This document shows, one piece after another, positions 1-7,263 of a stretch of 7,321 bases of DNA. Source of the DNA: Chitinophaga pinensis (GTDB lineage Bacteria; Bacteroidota; Bacteroidia; Flavobacteriales; Flavobacteriaceae). Location: assembly GCA_943324925.2 (NCBI GenBank), contig CALPNL020000102.1, positions 1 through 7,321 on the forward strand. Reading direction: 5' to 3'. A model generated the notes under the pieces. It was given only the letters and a program-made list of their open reading frames with translations. It made no database searches and was not told where the DNA came from. The position numbers and the translations under genes were made by a program. Each line of letters begins with the position of its first letter. The first letter of the stretch is position 1.

Positions 1-1554
1 ATTGGATACAATACAAAGCATGCTTCTTCAAAATCGTTGTTTGACGAATTTCAATTGGTTTCAACCAAACTAATGCAATTAGGCTATATTAACGCTGAAC
101 TTACCAGTAATAATAAAGTAAATGATAGTACTTTTCTTTTTCAAGTGAACCTAAAAAATAGAACGAATTTTATACATATATATAAAGGAAGAAATTCCAA
201 TCTAAAATTATTTTCAAATGAGTTCCAAAAAAGCGATACGCTGATTGTTAAAATTAGCGAAACCGAAAGTTATTTAAAATCCCTATTAAATAATTTGGAA
301 TCCAAAGGATATTCTCTAGCAAAATTGAAGTTGGTTAATTTTCTAAGCAAAAACAATATTCTTTCTGCCGAGTTATTTCTAGACCCAGGAAACCTTCGGG
401 TTTTAAATGCAATTGTAATAAATGGTTACGATAAATTTCCCGATAGTCATAAAAAAGAAATTCTTCGACTTTTTAAAAATAAAACCTTCAATCAAGAAAA
501 TCTTAGTAAAGTTCAAAATGCTTTTGAGAAATTTCGATTTGTCAATCAAATAAAATACCCTGAGATTCTTTTCACAAAAGACACTACAAAAATTTATGTT
601 TATCTTGAAAAAGCCAAAGCAAATAAATTTGATGGCTACATGGGATTTTCAAATGATAAGAATAACAATTTAGAACTCAATGGCTATCTTGACCTGGTAT
701 TAGTCAATATTATGGATGCCGGGGAAAATCTATCGCTATATTGGAAAAGCGACAGTGGAAATCAAAAAACTTTTAATTTAGATTTAGAAGTGCCTTATAT
801 TTTTAAAACCCCTATCGCTGTAAAAGCCAACTTAAATATTTACAAGCAAGACAGTATTTTTCAAAACGCCAAAACAGCAATCGATGTCGGTTATTTTTTT
901 AATTACAATAGCCGTTTGTATTTAGGCTACCTGTCGGCTGAATCAAGTGCTATTCAAAAAAGTAATAATTCTACCATTCGAGACTTTAGCAATTCCTTTG
1001 TAACCGCCAATTTTGAATTTCTAATCCTAAACAAATCTAATTTTTTATTCCCTGAAAAAACAAAATTAAGCTCAAAAATAGGTTACGGATCTCGTTATTC
1101 AAGTTCAACTAATTACCAGCAGTTCTTTGCCAACATTGATATTAGTCACACTTTATACTTGAATTTAAAAAACAGTATTTATTTAAAATCTCGAAATTAT
1201 TACTTACAAAGTGATCAATATATTGTTAATGAGTTGTATCGTTTTGGCGGCATCAATTCTATTCGAGGTTTTAATGAAAATAGTCTTCAAGGTAATTTTT
1301 TCACTTCATTATTGTCAGAATACCGCTATTTGGTTTCTCGCGACCTTTATGTACATTCGATTATAGATTATGGTTTTTATACCGATACAACTATTTCAAA
1401 AAATGAAAATTTATTTGGCTTTGGCTTCGGTTTTGGTTTACTTACTAAAAACGGATTACTAAATATGGTTTATGCTAATGGTAGTTCAGGAAATCAAAAT
1501 ATTCAACTCTCCAATTCTGTGGTACACCTTAGTTTAAAACTTAATTTATTTTAA
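1..1554 (+). CDS. Omp85-superfamily outer-membrane beta-barrel protein with POTRA-like repeats (5' end outside window)
   Basis: The frame is open from base 1, so the gene is cut by the window edge. The TTG at 37 is not a convincing start because readable coding sequence (IGYNTKHASSK) precedes it and no signal peptide follows it. Seen, counting residues from base 1: two POTRA-like stretches (about 1-60 and 85-131), then a clear POTRA-type beta-alpha-alpha-beta unit (about 132-205, with LNAIVINGY and a matching closing strand IYVYLEK). A region of alternating hydrophobic and aromatic strands follows to residue 517. The Omp85 loop-6 motif is present as SIRGF (Arg codon at 1264), a GFGFGFG strand lies near the end, and the last residue is Phe, the usual beta-signal. 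Omp85 proteins insert barrels or move proteins or lipids across the outer membrane. The small barrel (about 310 residues) suits the FhaC/ShlB, TamA-like or patatin-fused types; I cannot choose between them without the N-terminus. The distance to susC is 180 bases and no terminator hairpin is visible. Confidence 0.8.
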   Translation: MGYNTKHASSKSLFDEFQLVSTKLMQLGYINAELTSNNKVNDSTFLFQVNLKNRTNFIHIYKGRNSNLKLFSNEFQKSDTLIVKISETESYLKSLLNNLESKGYSLAKLKLVNFLSKNNILSAELFLDPGNLRVLNAIVINGYDKFPDSHKKEILRLFKNKTFNQENLSKVQNAFEKFRFVNQIKYPEILFTKDTTKIYVYLEKAKANKFDGYMGFSNDKNNNLELNGYLDLVLVNIMDAGENLSLYWKSDSGNQKTFNLDLEVPYIFKTPIAVKANLNIYKQDSIFQNAKTAIDVGYFFNYNSRLYLGYLSAESSAIQKSNNSTIRDFSNSFVTANFEFLILNKSNFLFPEKTKLSSKIGYGSRYSSSTNYQQFFANIDISHTLYLNLKNSIYLKSRNYYLQSDQYIVNELYRFGGINSIRGFNENSLQGNFFTSLLSEYRYLVSRDLYVHSIIDYGFYTDTTISKNENLFGFGFGFGLLTKNGLLNMVYANGSSGNQNIQLSNSVVHLSLKLNLF

Positions 1555-1585
1555 AATTCATTTATTAATATAAATCTACTTCCTC

Positions 1586-1617
1586 AATTAATAAATTTAT
1601 AATTAATCATTAATTAT
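1586..1617. repeat. abutting AT-only palindromes in the spacer before susC
   Basis: Positions 1591-1600 form a perfect 10-base palindrome (ATAAATTTAT). Positions 1599-1617 form a 19-base inverted repeat with 9-base arms around a single central C (ATAATTAATCATTAATTAT). The heptamer AATTAAT occurs at 1586-1592 and 1601-1607 (15 bases apart, same orientation) and inverted at 1609-1615. The symmetry is real. In a spacer with 10% GC, however, such patterns arise easily, so a role as a regulator-binding site is only a possibility. There is no GC-rich stem and no following T-run, so it is not a normal terminator for the upstream gene. Confidence 0.4.
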
Positions 1618-1696
1618 TTCTTGAAATTCTTAATAATTAAAAAATAATAATTTTATACATAAAAAATATTTATATAAACTATAAAAATATTTAATT

Positions 1697-1710
1697 TATA
1701 TTTAAATTTA
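1697..1710 (+). promoter_or_regulatory. weak candidate -7 region for the susCD operon
   Basis: Two overlapping octamers, TATATTTA (1697-1704) and TAAATTTA (1703-1710), each match the Bacteroidota -7 consensus TAnnTTTG except for the last base. They lie 24-37 bases before the susC ATG, which would leave a short leader. I see no TTTG-type -33 element at the expected distance. The call rests on position and partial match, so it is weak; the whole spacer is so AT-rich that near-matches are expected by chance. Confidence 0.25.
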
Positions 1711-1761
1711 CAGTCTAATTTTAACAAACTACATATGAAAGCAAAGTACAATCTAATTTTA
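1709..1761 (+). repeat. 15-base imperfect direct repeat straddling the susC start codon
   Basis: TACAGTCTAATTTTA (1709-1723) in the untranslated leader is repeated as TACAATCTAATTTTA (1747-1761) in codons 5-9 of susC, with 14 of 15 identical and 38 bases between starts. The second copy encodes part of the signal peptide (YNLIL). The repeat itself is certain. Whether it has any role, for example as a paired binding site for a regulator or small RNA around the initiation region, is unknown. Confidence 0.4.
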
Positions 1762-4700
1762 GCGTTATTTATAATGCTAATTTCGCAAATTTCATTTGCA
1801 CAAGTTCAGACTGTAAGCGGAGTTGTTACTGATCAAGGCGGAGCACCCATTCCGGGTGTGAATGTTTCGGTAAAAGGAACTGCAAATAACAGTCAAACTG
1901 ATTTAGACGGGAAATACAAAATTACCGCAAACCAGAACCAAACCCTGATTTTCAGCTTTATAGGACTGAAAACAAAAGAAGTTGTCGCTACAACAGCTAT
2001 ACTAAATGTAACCTTAACAGATGATTCGCAGGAATTGCAAAGTGTAGTAGTTACTGCATTAGGAATTACCCGAGAAAAAAAATCTTTAGGTTATGCTACT
2101 CAAGAAGTGAAAGCAGCAGATCTAAAATCAGGAACTGCTAACGGAAACTTTTTAAATGACCTATCTGGAAAAGTAGCAGGAGTAGCTATTAGAAGAAACA
2201 ACAATTTTGGTGGTTCAACTAATTTAGTTTCAAGAGGTGTAAAAAGTTTAACTGGAAATAATCAAATGCTAATTGTAATTGATGGTGTGCCTATTAATAA
2301 CTCAAATACAAATTCGACCAGTCAAAAAAATGGTAGAGGAACCACATTTGATTATGGGAATGCTGCCGCAGATATTAATCCAGAAGATATTGAATCAGTT
2401 AACGTTCTTAAGGGAGCTGCTGCAAGTGCACTTTATGGCTACCAAGCAGGAAATGGAGTCTTGATGATCACTACTAAAAAAGGGAAATCTGGCAAAGGAA
2501 TGGGAGTTACCTATTCGTCTGAAGTAGTAGTTGGAAGTATTGATAAAAGCACTTTTATAAAATATCAAGATAAATATGGTGCAGGTTACGGACTTTATTA
2601 TGGACCAAATGAAGACGCCTACTTTAACGAAGCAGATATTAATGGGGATGGTGTAATTGATTATTTAGTACCATTCACAGAAGACGCTTCTTATGGAGCG
2701 CCATTCGATAATAGCATGGTTTACCAATGGGACGCATTCACCCCTTATTCTTCGAATTTTGGTAAAAAAACCCCATGGCAAAACGCGGCAAATGGACCAA
2801 TCACCTTTTTTGAAACTCCAATGTCTCTTAATAATTCCGTTTCAATTGAAGGAAGTGATGATAAATCAAGTTATATAGTTAATTTTTCTAATTTACTACA
2901 AACCGGATTAATGCCAAACAGCAGTATTAAAAAAAATAATGTAAGTGCTAAATTTACGCATCAGTTTTCTGATAAATTAACTGCAACTGTTTTCGCAAAT
3001 TACATCCAACAAAATACTGTTGGTAGAAACTCAACAGGATACAATGACAATATTATGTCCAATTTTCGTCAGTGGTGGCAAACCAATGTTGATCTAAAAT
3101 CACTTGAAGAAGTATACATCAATTCTGGTCAGCAAAATGTGACTTGGAATATTAAATCACCTACTAATTTAACCCCTGCATATTGGGACAACCCTTATTT
3201 TCAGAGATATAAAAACTATCAAAATGATGGTAGATCAAGATTCGTAGGTTATGGAAAATTAGATTATAAAATAAATAATTGGTTGTCAAGTACCTTTAGA
3301 GCTTCTACAGATACTTATTCAGAAATTCAAGAAGAAAGAAGAACTGTAGGTTCTATTGCAGCGGAATTTGGAATAAATCGATTAGATGAAACTTCTGGTT
3401 ACCAAAGATTTAATAGAAATTATTCTGAAAATAATTTTGATATACTTTTCAATTTTAAAAGAAATATCAGCGAAGATATTTCTTTTAATGGATTAGTTGG
3501 AGGTACAATAAACAGAATAAATGTTAATACAATTCTTGCTTCAACCCAAGGTGGATTAGTAATTCCAGGGATTTATAGCTTGCAAAACTCAAATATCGCC
3601 GTAAGACCTGTAGATTCAGAATCCAATCAGGGGATAAATAGTTATTACGGACAAGTTTCATTTGGCTATAAAAATTTAGTGTATTTAGATGGAACTGTTA
3701 GAAGAGATGCTTATTCTACCTTACCTAAAGAAAACAATGCTGTCGTTTACCCATCGGTATCTTCTAGTTTAATATTTTCAAATTTATTAGACTATAAATG
3801 GTTGTCCTATGGAAAGTTAAGAGCTAATTTTGCCCAAGTTGGTAATGGAGCTCCTGGCCAGGCATTAACTGATACTTATACTAAATACGATCCTTTTGAT
3901 ACCGCTAATTTGTACTCAACTCCTACCGTAAAAAATAATCCAGACCTTAAACCAACAATTACTTCTAACTATGAATTGGGTTTAGAAATGTCATTTTTAG
4001 ACAGAAGAATTGGAATGGATTTAGGAATCTACAGGTCTTTAAGTACAGATCAAATATTTCAGGTGCCTTTCTCAACTGCAACTGGATATAGCTCTAAATT
4101 TATTAACGCAGGTTCTATCGAAAATAAAGGTGTCGAGTTACAGTTAAACGGAACACCAATAAACTCAAAAGACTTTAAATGGGAAGTATTTGTAAATTGG
4201 GCTACAAATAAAAATCAGGTAGTTTCATTGAAAGAAGGAATTGACAACTTGCAATTAGGAAGTTTTCAAGGTGGAGTTACAATTAACGCTGCTGTAGGTC
4301 AACCTTATGGAGTAATTAGAGGTACTGATTTTACTTATTTAAACGGTGAAAAAGTAGTTGGTACAAATGGACGATATGTTATAAATTCAAGTTCAAATAA
4401 TGTTATTGGAGACATAAATCCAGATTGGACCGGAGGGGTAAGAAATAAAGTTTCCTACAAGAACTTTGCATTAAGTTTTTTAATTGACATGCAAAAAGGA
4501 GGAGATATATTTTCATTAGATAGATATTACGGTCTCGCAACTGGTCTATATGAAGAAACAGCAGGTCTAAATGATTTGGGTAATCCAATTAGAAATAGCA
4601 TCGCTGATGGCGGTGGGGTAATCTTACCAGGGGTTCAAGCGGACGGAAGTCCAAACACCATTAGAACACCTAGCCCTCAATTTTATGGAAATGTTGATGG

Positions 4701-4983
4701 ATATAGAAGAAAGCCTAATGCAGCTTTCGTATATGATGCTTCTTATGTAAAACTTAGAGAAGTTTCAATTACCTACAATTTCCCATCAAGCCTATCAAAA
4801 AAATTATTAGTTCAAGATATGAAATTTAGTATCGTAGGAACTAATCTTTGGATCATTAATAAAAATTTACCTGATGCTGATCCAGAAAGTGGGCTAGGTT
4901 CAGGGAATCTATCTTCAGGATATTCTGTTGGATCACTTCCAACGACAAGAAATATTGGATGTAACCTAACTATAAAATTCTAA
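1735..4983 (+). CDS. SusC/RagA-family TonB-linked outer-membrane transporter
   Basis: Imports a large nutrient, bound with its SusD partner, across the outer membrane using TonB energy. Of 1082 residues, normal for the family: a signal peptide with likely cleavage SFA|Q after residue 22; a carboxypeptidase-regulatory-like Ig domain at about 26-96 (VSGVVTDQGGAPIPGVNV, then DLDGKY); the stretch ELQSVVVTALG at 100-110, where SusC proteins carry the TonB-box region; a plug with IDGVPI around 182 and the SusC signature NPEDIESVNVLKGAAASALYG at 215-235; then a 22-strand-type barrel with the typical GSIENKGVELQL motif, ending in Phe. There is no STN domain between signal peptide and Ig domain, so sigma/anti-sigma signalling is unlikely. 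Oddities are an EF-hand-like loop (DINGDGVID, 301-309) and YQ in place of the usual SR after ALYG. The ATG at 1735 is chosen because the signal peptide begins there; no Shine-Dalgarno is seen. The stop is 2 bases before the SusD gene. Substrate unknown. Confidence 0.97.
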   Translation: MKAKYNLILALFIMLISQISFAQVQTVSGVVTDQGGAPIPGVNVSVKGTANNSQTDLDGKYKITANQNQTLIFSFIGLKTKEVVATTAILNVTLTDDSQELQSVVVTALGITREKKSLGYATQEVKAADLKSGTANGNFLNDLSGKVAGVAIRRNNNFGGSTNLVSRGVKSLTGNNQMLIVIDGVPINNSNTNSTSQKNGRGTTFDYGNAAADINPEDIESVNVLKGAAASALYGYQAGNGVLMITTKKGKSGKGMGVTYSSEVVVGSIDKSTFIKYQDKYGAGYGLYYGPNEDAYFNEADINGDGVIDYLVPFTEDASYGAPFDNSMVYQWDAFTPYSSNFGKKTPWQNAANGPITFFETPMSLNNSVSIEGSDDKSSYIVNFSNLLQTGLMPNSSIKKNNVSAKFTHQFSDKLTATVFANYIQQNTVGRNSTGYNDNIMSNFRQWWQTNVDLKSLEEVYINSGQQNVTWNIKSPTNLTPAYWDNPYFQRYKNYQNDGRSRFVGYGKLDYKINNWLSSTFRASTDTYSEIQEERRTVGSIAAEFGINRLDETSGYQRFNRNYSENNFDILFNFKRNISEDISFNGLVGGTINRINVNTILASTQGGLVIPGIYSLQNSNIAVRPVDSESNQGINSYYGQVSFGYKNLVYLDGTVRRDAYSTLPKENNAVVYPSVSSSLIFSNLLDYKWLSYGKLRANFAQVGNGAPGQALTDTYTKYDPFDTANLYSTPTVKNNPDLKPTITSNYELGLEMSFLDRRIGMDLGIYRSLSTDQIFQVPFSTATGYSSKFINAGSIENKGVELQLNGTPINSKDFKWEVFVNWATNKNQVVSLKEGIDNLQLGSFQGGVTINAAVGQPYGVIRGTDFTYLNGEKVVGTNGRYVINSSSNNVIGDINPDWTGGVRNKVSYKNFALSFLIDMQKGGDIFSLDRYYGLATGLYEETAGLNDLGNPIRNSIADGGGVILPGVQADGSPNTIRTPSPQFYGNVDGYRRKPNAAFVYDASYVKLREVSITYNFPSSLSKKLLVQDMKFSIVGTNLWIINKNLPDADPESGLGSGNLSSGYSVGSLPTTRNIGCNLTIKF

Positions 4984-4985
4984 TT

Positions 4986-6440
4986 ATGAAAAAGATACTA
5001 TTAACAATTAGTGCGTTTTTTCTTTTGTTATCTTGTTCAGATGACATAACAAATTTAAACGAAGATACTAAAAACCCAAGTGTTGTTCCTGCTGAATATT
5101 TATTCAGTAATGCTCAAAAAAACTTGGTTGATCAAATGACCAGTACAAATGTAAACAATAATGTTTTTAGACTTTTTGTACAACATTGGACTGAAACTAC
5201 TTATACTGACGAAAGTAATTATGATATTACAAATAGAACTATTCCAGACAATCACTTTCGCGTAATATATAGAGACGTATTAAAAAATTTAGCAGAATCT
5301 AAAAAAATTCTTCTAACTGAGGTATACGCAGGTACAACTCAAGAAGTAGCTGATCAAAATGCTGTGAGAATTAATAAAATAGCACTAATTGATATTTACA
5401 CCGCTTACAGTTATTCTATTTTAGTTGATACTTTCGGAAATGTCCCTTATACAGAGGCATTAGATATAGAAAATCATCCAAATCCAAAATATGATGATGC
5501 TAAAACAATTTATAAAGATTTGGTTTCAAAATTAACTGCTTCAGTAAATTCAATGGACACGACTAAAGACAGTTTTGGAACTGCAGATTTGATCTATGGA
5601 GGCGATATGACAAAATGGAAAAAATTTGCAAACTCATTGAAACTAAAATTAGCAATAAATTTAGACGATGTTGATCATACTTATGCAACAACACAAGCGT
5701 TAGCTGCTGTCGCATCTGGGGTTATTACTAACAGTTCTGATAATGCCAAATTAAAATATCTTTCTGTTCAACCCAATACAAACCCAATTTATGTTGATGT
5801 AGTGGCTAGTGGACGTGATGATTTTGTTCCAACAAGTACAATTATCAATAAAATGAATACTTTAAGTGATCCTAGAAGATCATCCTATTTTACCTTAATA
5901 GGTTCAATATATGAGGGAGGAACACCTGGAGACGGAAATGCTTTTGATAATTTTTCTCATATTGGTTCACAATTACTTGACCCAACATTTGAATCTTTAT
6001 TAATTGACAATTCAGAAGTGGAATTCCTACTCGCTGAAGCGGTAGAAAGAGGAATAGCAGTAGGTGGAACAGCATCAACTCATTACACAAATGCCATAAC
6101 TGCCTCTTTAAATTATTGGAATGTATCAGCTTCAAACATTGCTACCTACTTAGCTAAACCAGCAGTTGCCTACGCTACCGCTGCAGGAACTTGGAAACAA
6201 AAAATAGGTGAACAAGCCTATCTAGCATTGTACAATAGAGGTTTTGAATCATGGAATTCATACAGAAGACTTGATTTTCCGGTTTTAACTGCTCCTGTTG
6301 ATGCAGTAATAGCTGAAGTACCTAAGAGATATACGTATCCAGCTGCGGAACAAACATTAAATTCTACTAATAACTCTGCTGCTGCTGCAGCAATTGGAGG
6401 AGATTTAATGACAACTAAGTTGTTTTGGGATATCCGATAA
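4986..6440 (+). CDS. SusD/RagB-family nutrient-binding surface lipoprotein (SusD-like_2 type)
   Basis: Partner of the SusC transporter just upstream: a surface lipoprotein that captures substrate and acts as the lid of the barrel. It has 484 residues. A lipoprotein signal peptide ends in the lipobox LLSC with Cys17 as the lipidated residue; the following Ser-Asp-Asp resembles the Bacteroidota lipoprotein export signal that sends lipoproteins to the cell surface. Family landmarks recalled for SusD-like_2 proteins are seen in order: FVQHWTETTY in the N-terminal helices, DTFGNVPYTEAL, YGGDMTKWKKFANSLKLKLA, a VEFLLAEAVERG helix, ALYNRGFESWNSYRRLDFP, and a C-terminal RYTYPAAEQTLN to GGDLMTTKLFWD block. 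It is therefore full length. ATG at 4986 is 2 bases after the susC stop, suggesting translational coupling and a single mRNA ending at the terminator at 6465. No neighbouring enzyme tells what is bound. Confidence 0.96.
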   Translation: MKKILLTISAFFLLLSCSDDITNLNEDTKNPSVVPAEYLFSNAQKNLVDQMTSTNVNNNVFRLFVQHWTETTYTDESNYDITNRTIPDNHFRVIYRDVLKNLAESKKILLTEVYAGTTQEVADQNAVRINKIALIDIYTAYSYSILVDTFGNVPYTEALDIENHPNPKYDDAKTIYKDLVSKLTASVNSMDTTKDSFGTADLIYGGDMTKWKKFANSLKLKLAINLDDVDHTYATTQALAAVASGVITNSSDNAKLKYLSVQPNTNPIYVDVVASGRDDFVPTSTIINKMNTLSDPRRSSYFTLIGSIYEGGTPGDGNAFDNFSHIGSQLLDPTFESLLIDNSEVEFLLAEAVERGIAVGGTASTHYTNAITASLNYWNVSASNIATYLAKPAVAYATAAGTWKQKIGEQAYLALYNRGFESWNSYRRLDFPVLTAPVDAVIAEVPKRYTYPAAEQTLNSTNNSAAAAAIGGDLMTTKLFWDIR

Positions 6441-6464
6441 ATTCTTCTTTTTAAATAAAATCCT

Positions 6465-6498
6465 AAAGCCCATCACATTAAAAGTGGTGGGTTTTTTT
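6465..6498 (+). terminator. rho-independent terminator of the susCD operon
   Basis: The stem CCCATCAC (6469-6476) pairs with GTGGTGGG (6484-6491) over 8 bases with one G-U wobble and a 7-base loop. It is followed by seven Ts (6492-6498). The A residues at 6465-6467 can pair with the T-run and lengthen the stem. It starts 25 bases after the SusD stop and is the only GC-rich hairpin between the operon and rlmB. Confidence 0.88.
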
Positions 6499-6499
6499 A

Positions 6500-6507
6500 T
6501 ATATTTG
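6500..6507 (+). promoter_or_regulatory. Bacteroidota -7 promoter box of rlmB
   Basis: TATATTTG is a perfect match to the TAnnTTTG -7 consensus used by the Bacteroidota primary sigma factor. It ends only 4 bases before the rlmB ATG, so transcription would start at or next to the start codon. No TTTG-type -33 element is seen; that region is occupied by the terminator hairpin of the preceding operon, so the promoter would depend mainly on the -7 box. Confidence 0.65.
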
Positions 6508-6511
6508 CACC

Positions 6512-7246
6512 ATGGAAAAAGAACACTTAATATTTGGAATACGTGCAATAATTGAAGCAATTCAGTCAGGAAAAGAAATTGACAAAGTCTTTGTTCAAAA
6601 AGAAATTTCAGGCGAATTAATGAAAGACCTCATGAAAGTGATGAAGAGAAATAATACTAATTTCTCTTATGTTCCAGTAGAAAAATTAAATAGACTAACA
6701 CCTAACAATCACCAAGGCGTAGTCGCTAGTATTTCTCCAATTTCTTTTTACGATTTAGAAACGTTAATTGAAACCGTTATAGAAAATGGTAAAAAACCAT
6801 TGTTCCTTATCCTTGATCAAATTTCAGATGCTAGAAATTTTGGCGCCATTATCAGAACTGCGGAATGCACTGGAGTAAATGGGATCATAATTCAAAAATC
6901 GGGTGCAGCACCTGTGAATGGCGATACCGTAAAAACATCTGCTGGGGCAGTATTCAATATTCCAATTTGCAAAGTGGAGCATATAAAAGATGCGATTTTC
7001 TTACTCCAAGCAAGCGGTATTAAAACCGTTGCAGCTACTGAAAAAACAGATCAAAATATTTATGATATTTCACTTAATGAACCCGTAGCAATTATTATGG
7101 GGTCTGAAGATCGAGGAGTCAATCCTTCTGTTTTAAAAATTGTAGATGAAAAAGCAAAATTACCAATGTTCGGATCTATAGGCTCGTTGAATGTATCGGT
7201 AGCTTGCGGTGCTTTTTTATATGAAGCGGTGCGACAAAGACAATAA
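6512..7246 (+). CDS. rlmB: 23S rRNA 2'-O-ribose methyltransferase, RlmB/TrmH (SpoU) family
   Basis: An S-adenosylmethionine-dependent SPOUT methyltransferase. By family it methylates the 2'-OH of a 23S rRNA guanosine (G2251 in E. coli numbering) in the cytoplasm during ribosome assembly. It has 244 residues, the usual length. An N-terminal L30e-like substrate-binding domain covers about 4-76 (begins HLIFGIRAIIEAI, ends HQGVVASISP). The catalytic SpoU domain holds the three family motifs: motif 1 ARNFGAIIRTA (Asn109, Arg115), motif 2 IIMGSEDRGV (Glu199), and motif 3 SLNVSVACGAFLYE (Ser225, Asn227, Ser229), which together form the knotted SAM site and catalytic residues. No key residue is missing. 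ATG at 6512 is the first start after the -7 box and gives the conserved N-terminus; no Shine-Dalgarno is present, in keeping with leaderless translation. It has its own promoter and terminator. The exact target among TrmH-type enzymes is inferred from the full N-terminal domain and length. Confidence 0.93.
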   Translation: MEKEHLIFGIRAIIEAIQSGKEIDKVFVQKEISGELMKDLMKVMKRNNTNFSYVPVEKLNRLTPNNHQGVVASISPISFYDLETLIETVIENGKKPLFLILDQISDARNFGAIIRTAECTGVNGIIIQKSGAAPVNGDTVKTSAGAVFNIPICKVEHIKDAIFLLQASGIKTVAATEKTDQNIYDISLNEPVAIIMGSEDRGVNPSVLKIVDEKAKLPMFGSIGSLNVSVACGAFLYEAVRQRQ

Positions 7247-7263
7247 TTGAATATAATTTAATT

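Noticed and set aside
1626..1660. Repeated TAATAATT units in the spacer before susC
   Set aside because: It is low-complexity AT sequence; two copies of an AT-only octamer are expected by chance at 10% GC.
2279..2464. 61-codon + strand open frame inside susC
   Set aside because: It lies in another frame of the strongly conserved SusC plug region and its translation has no recognisable features.
2693..2878. 61-codon + strand open frame inside susC
   Set aside because: It is out of frame with conserved SusC barrel sequence and has no promoter or family features of its own.
4403..4588. 61-codon - strand open frame opposite susC
   Set aside because: It is antisense to conserved SusC C-terminal barrel sequence; its Leu-rich translation is what the complement of this coding sequence yields.
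5890..6135. 81-codon - strand open frame opposite the SusD gene
   Set aside because: It overlaps the conserved SusD-like_2 region in antisense and its Leu/His-rich composition is typical of a shadow frame.
6378..6392. GCT/GCA triplet run in the SusD gene
   Set aside because: It encodes five alanines within the normal C-terminal block of the family; it is too short to call a repeat tract.
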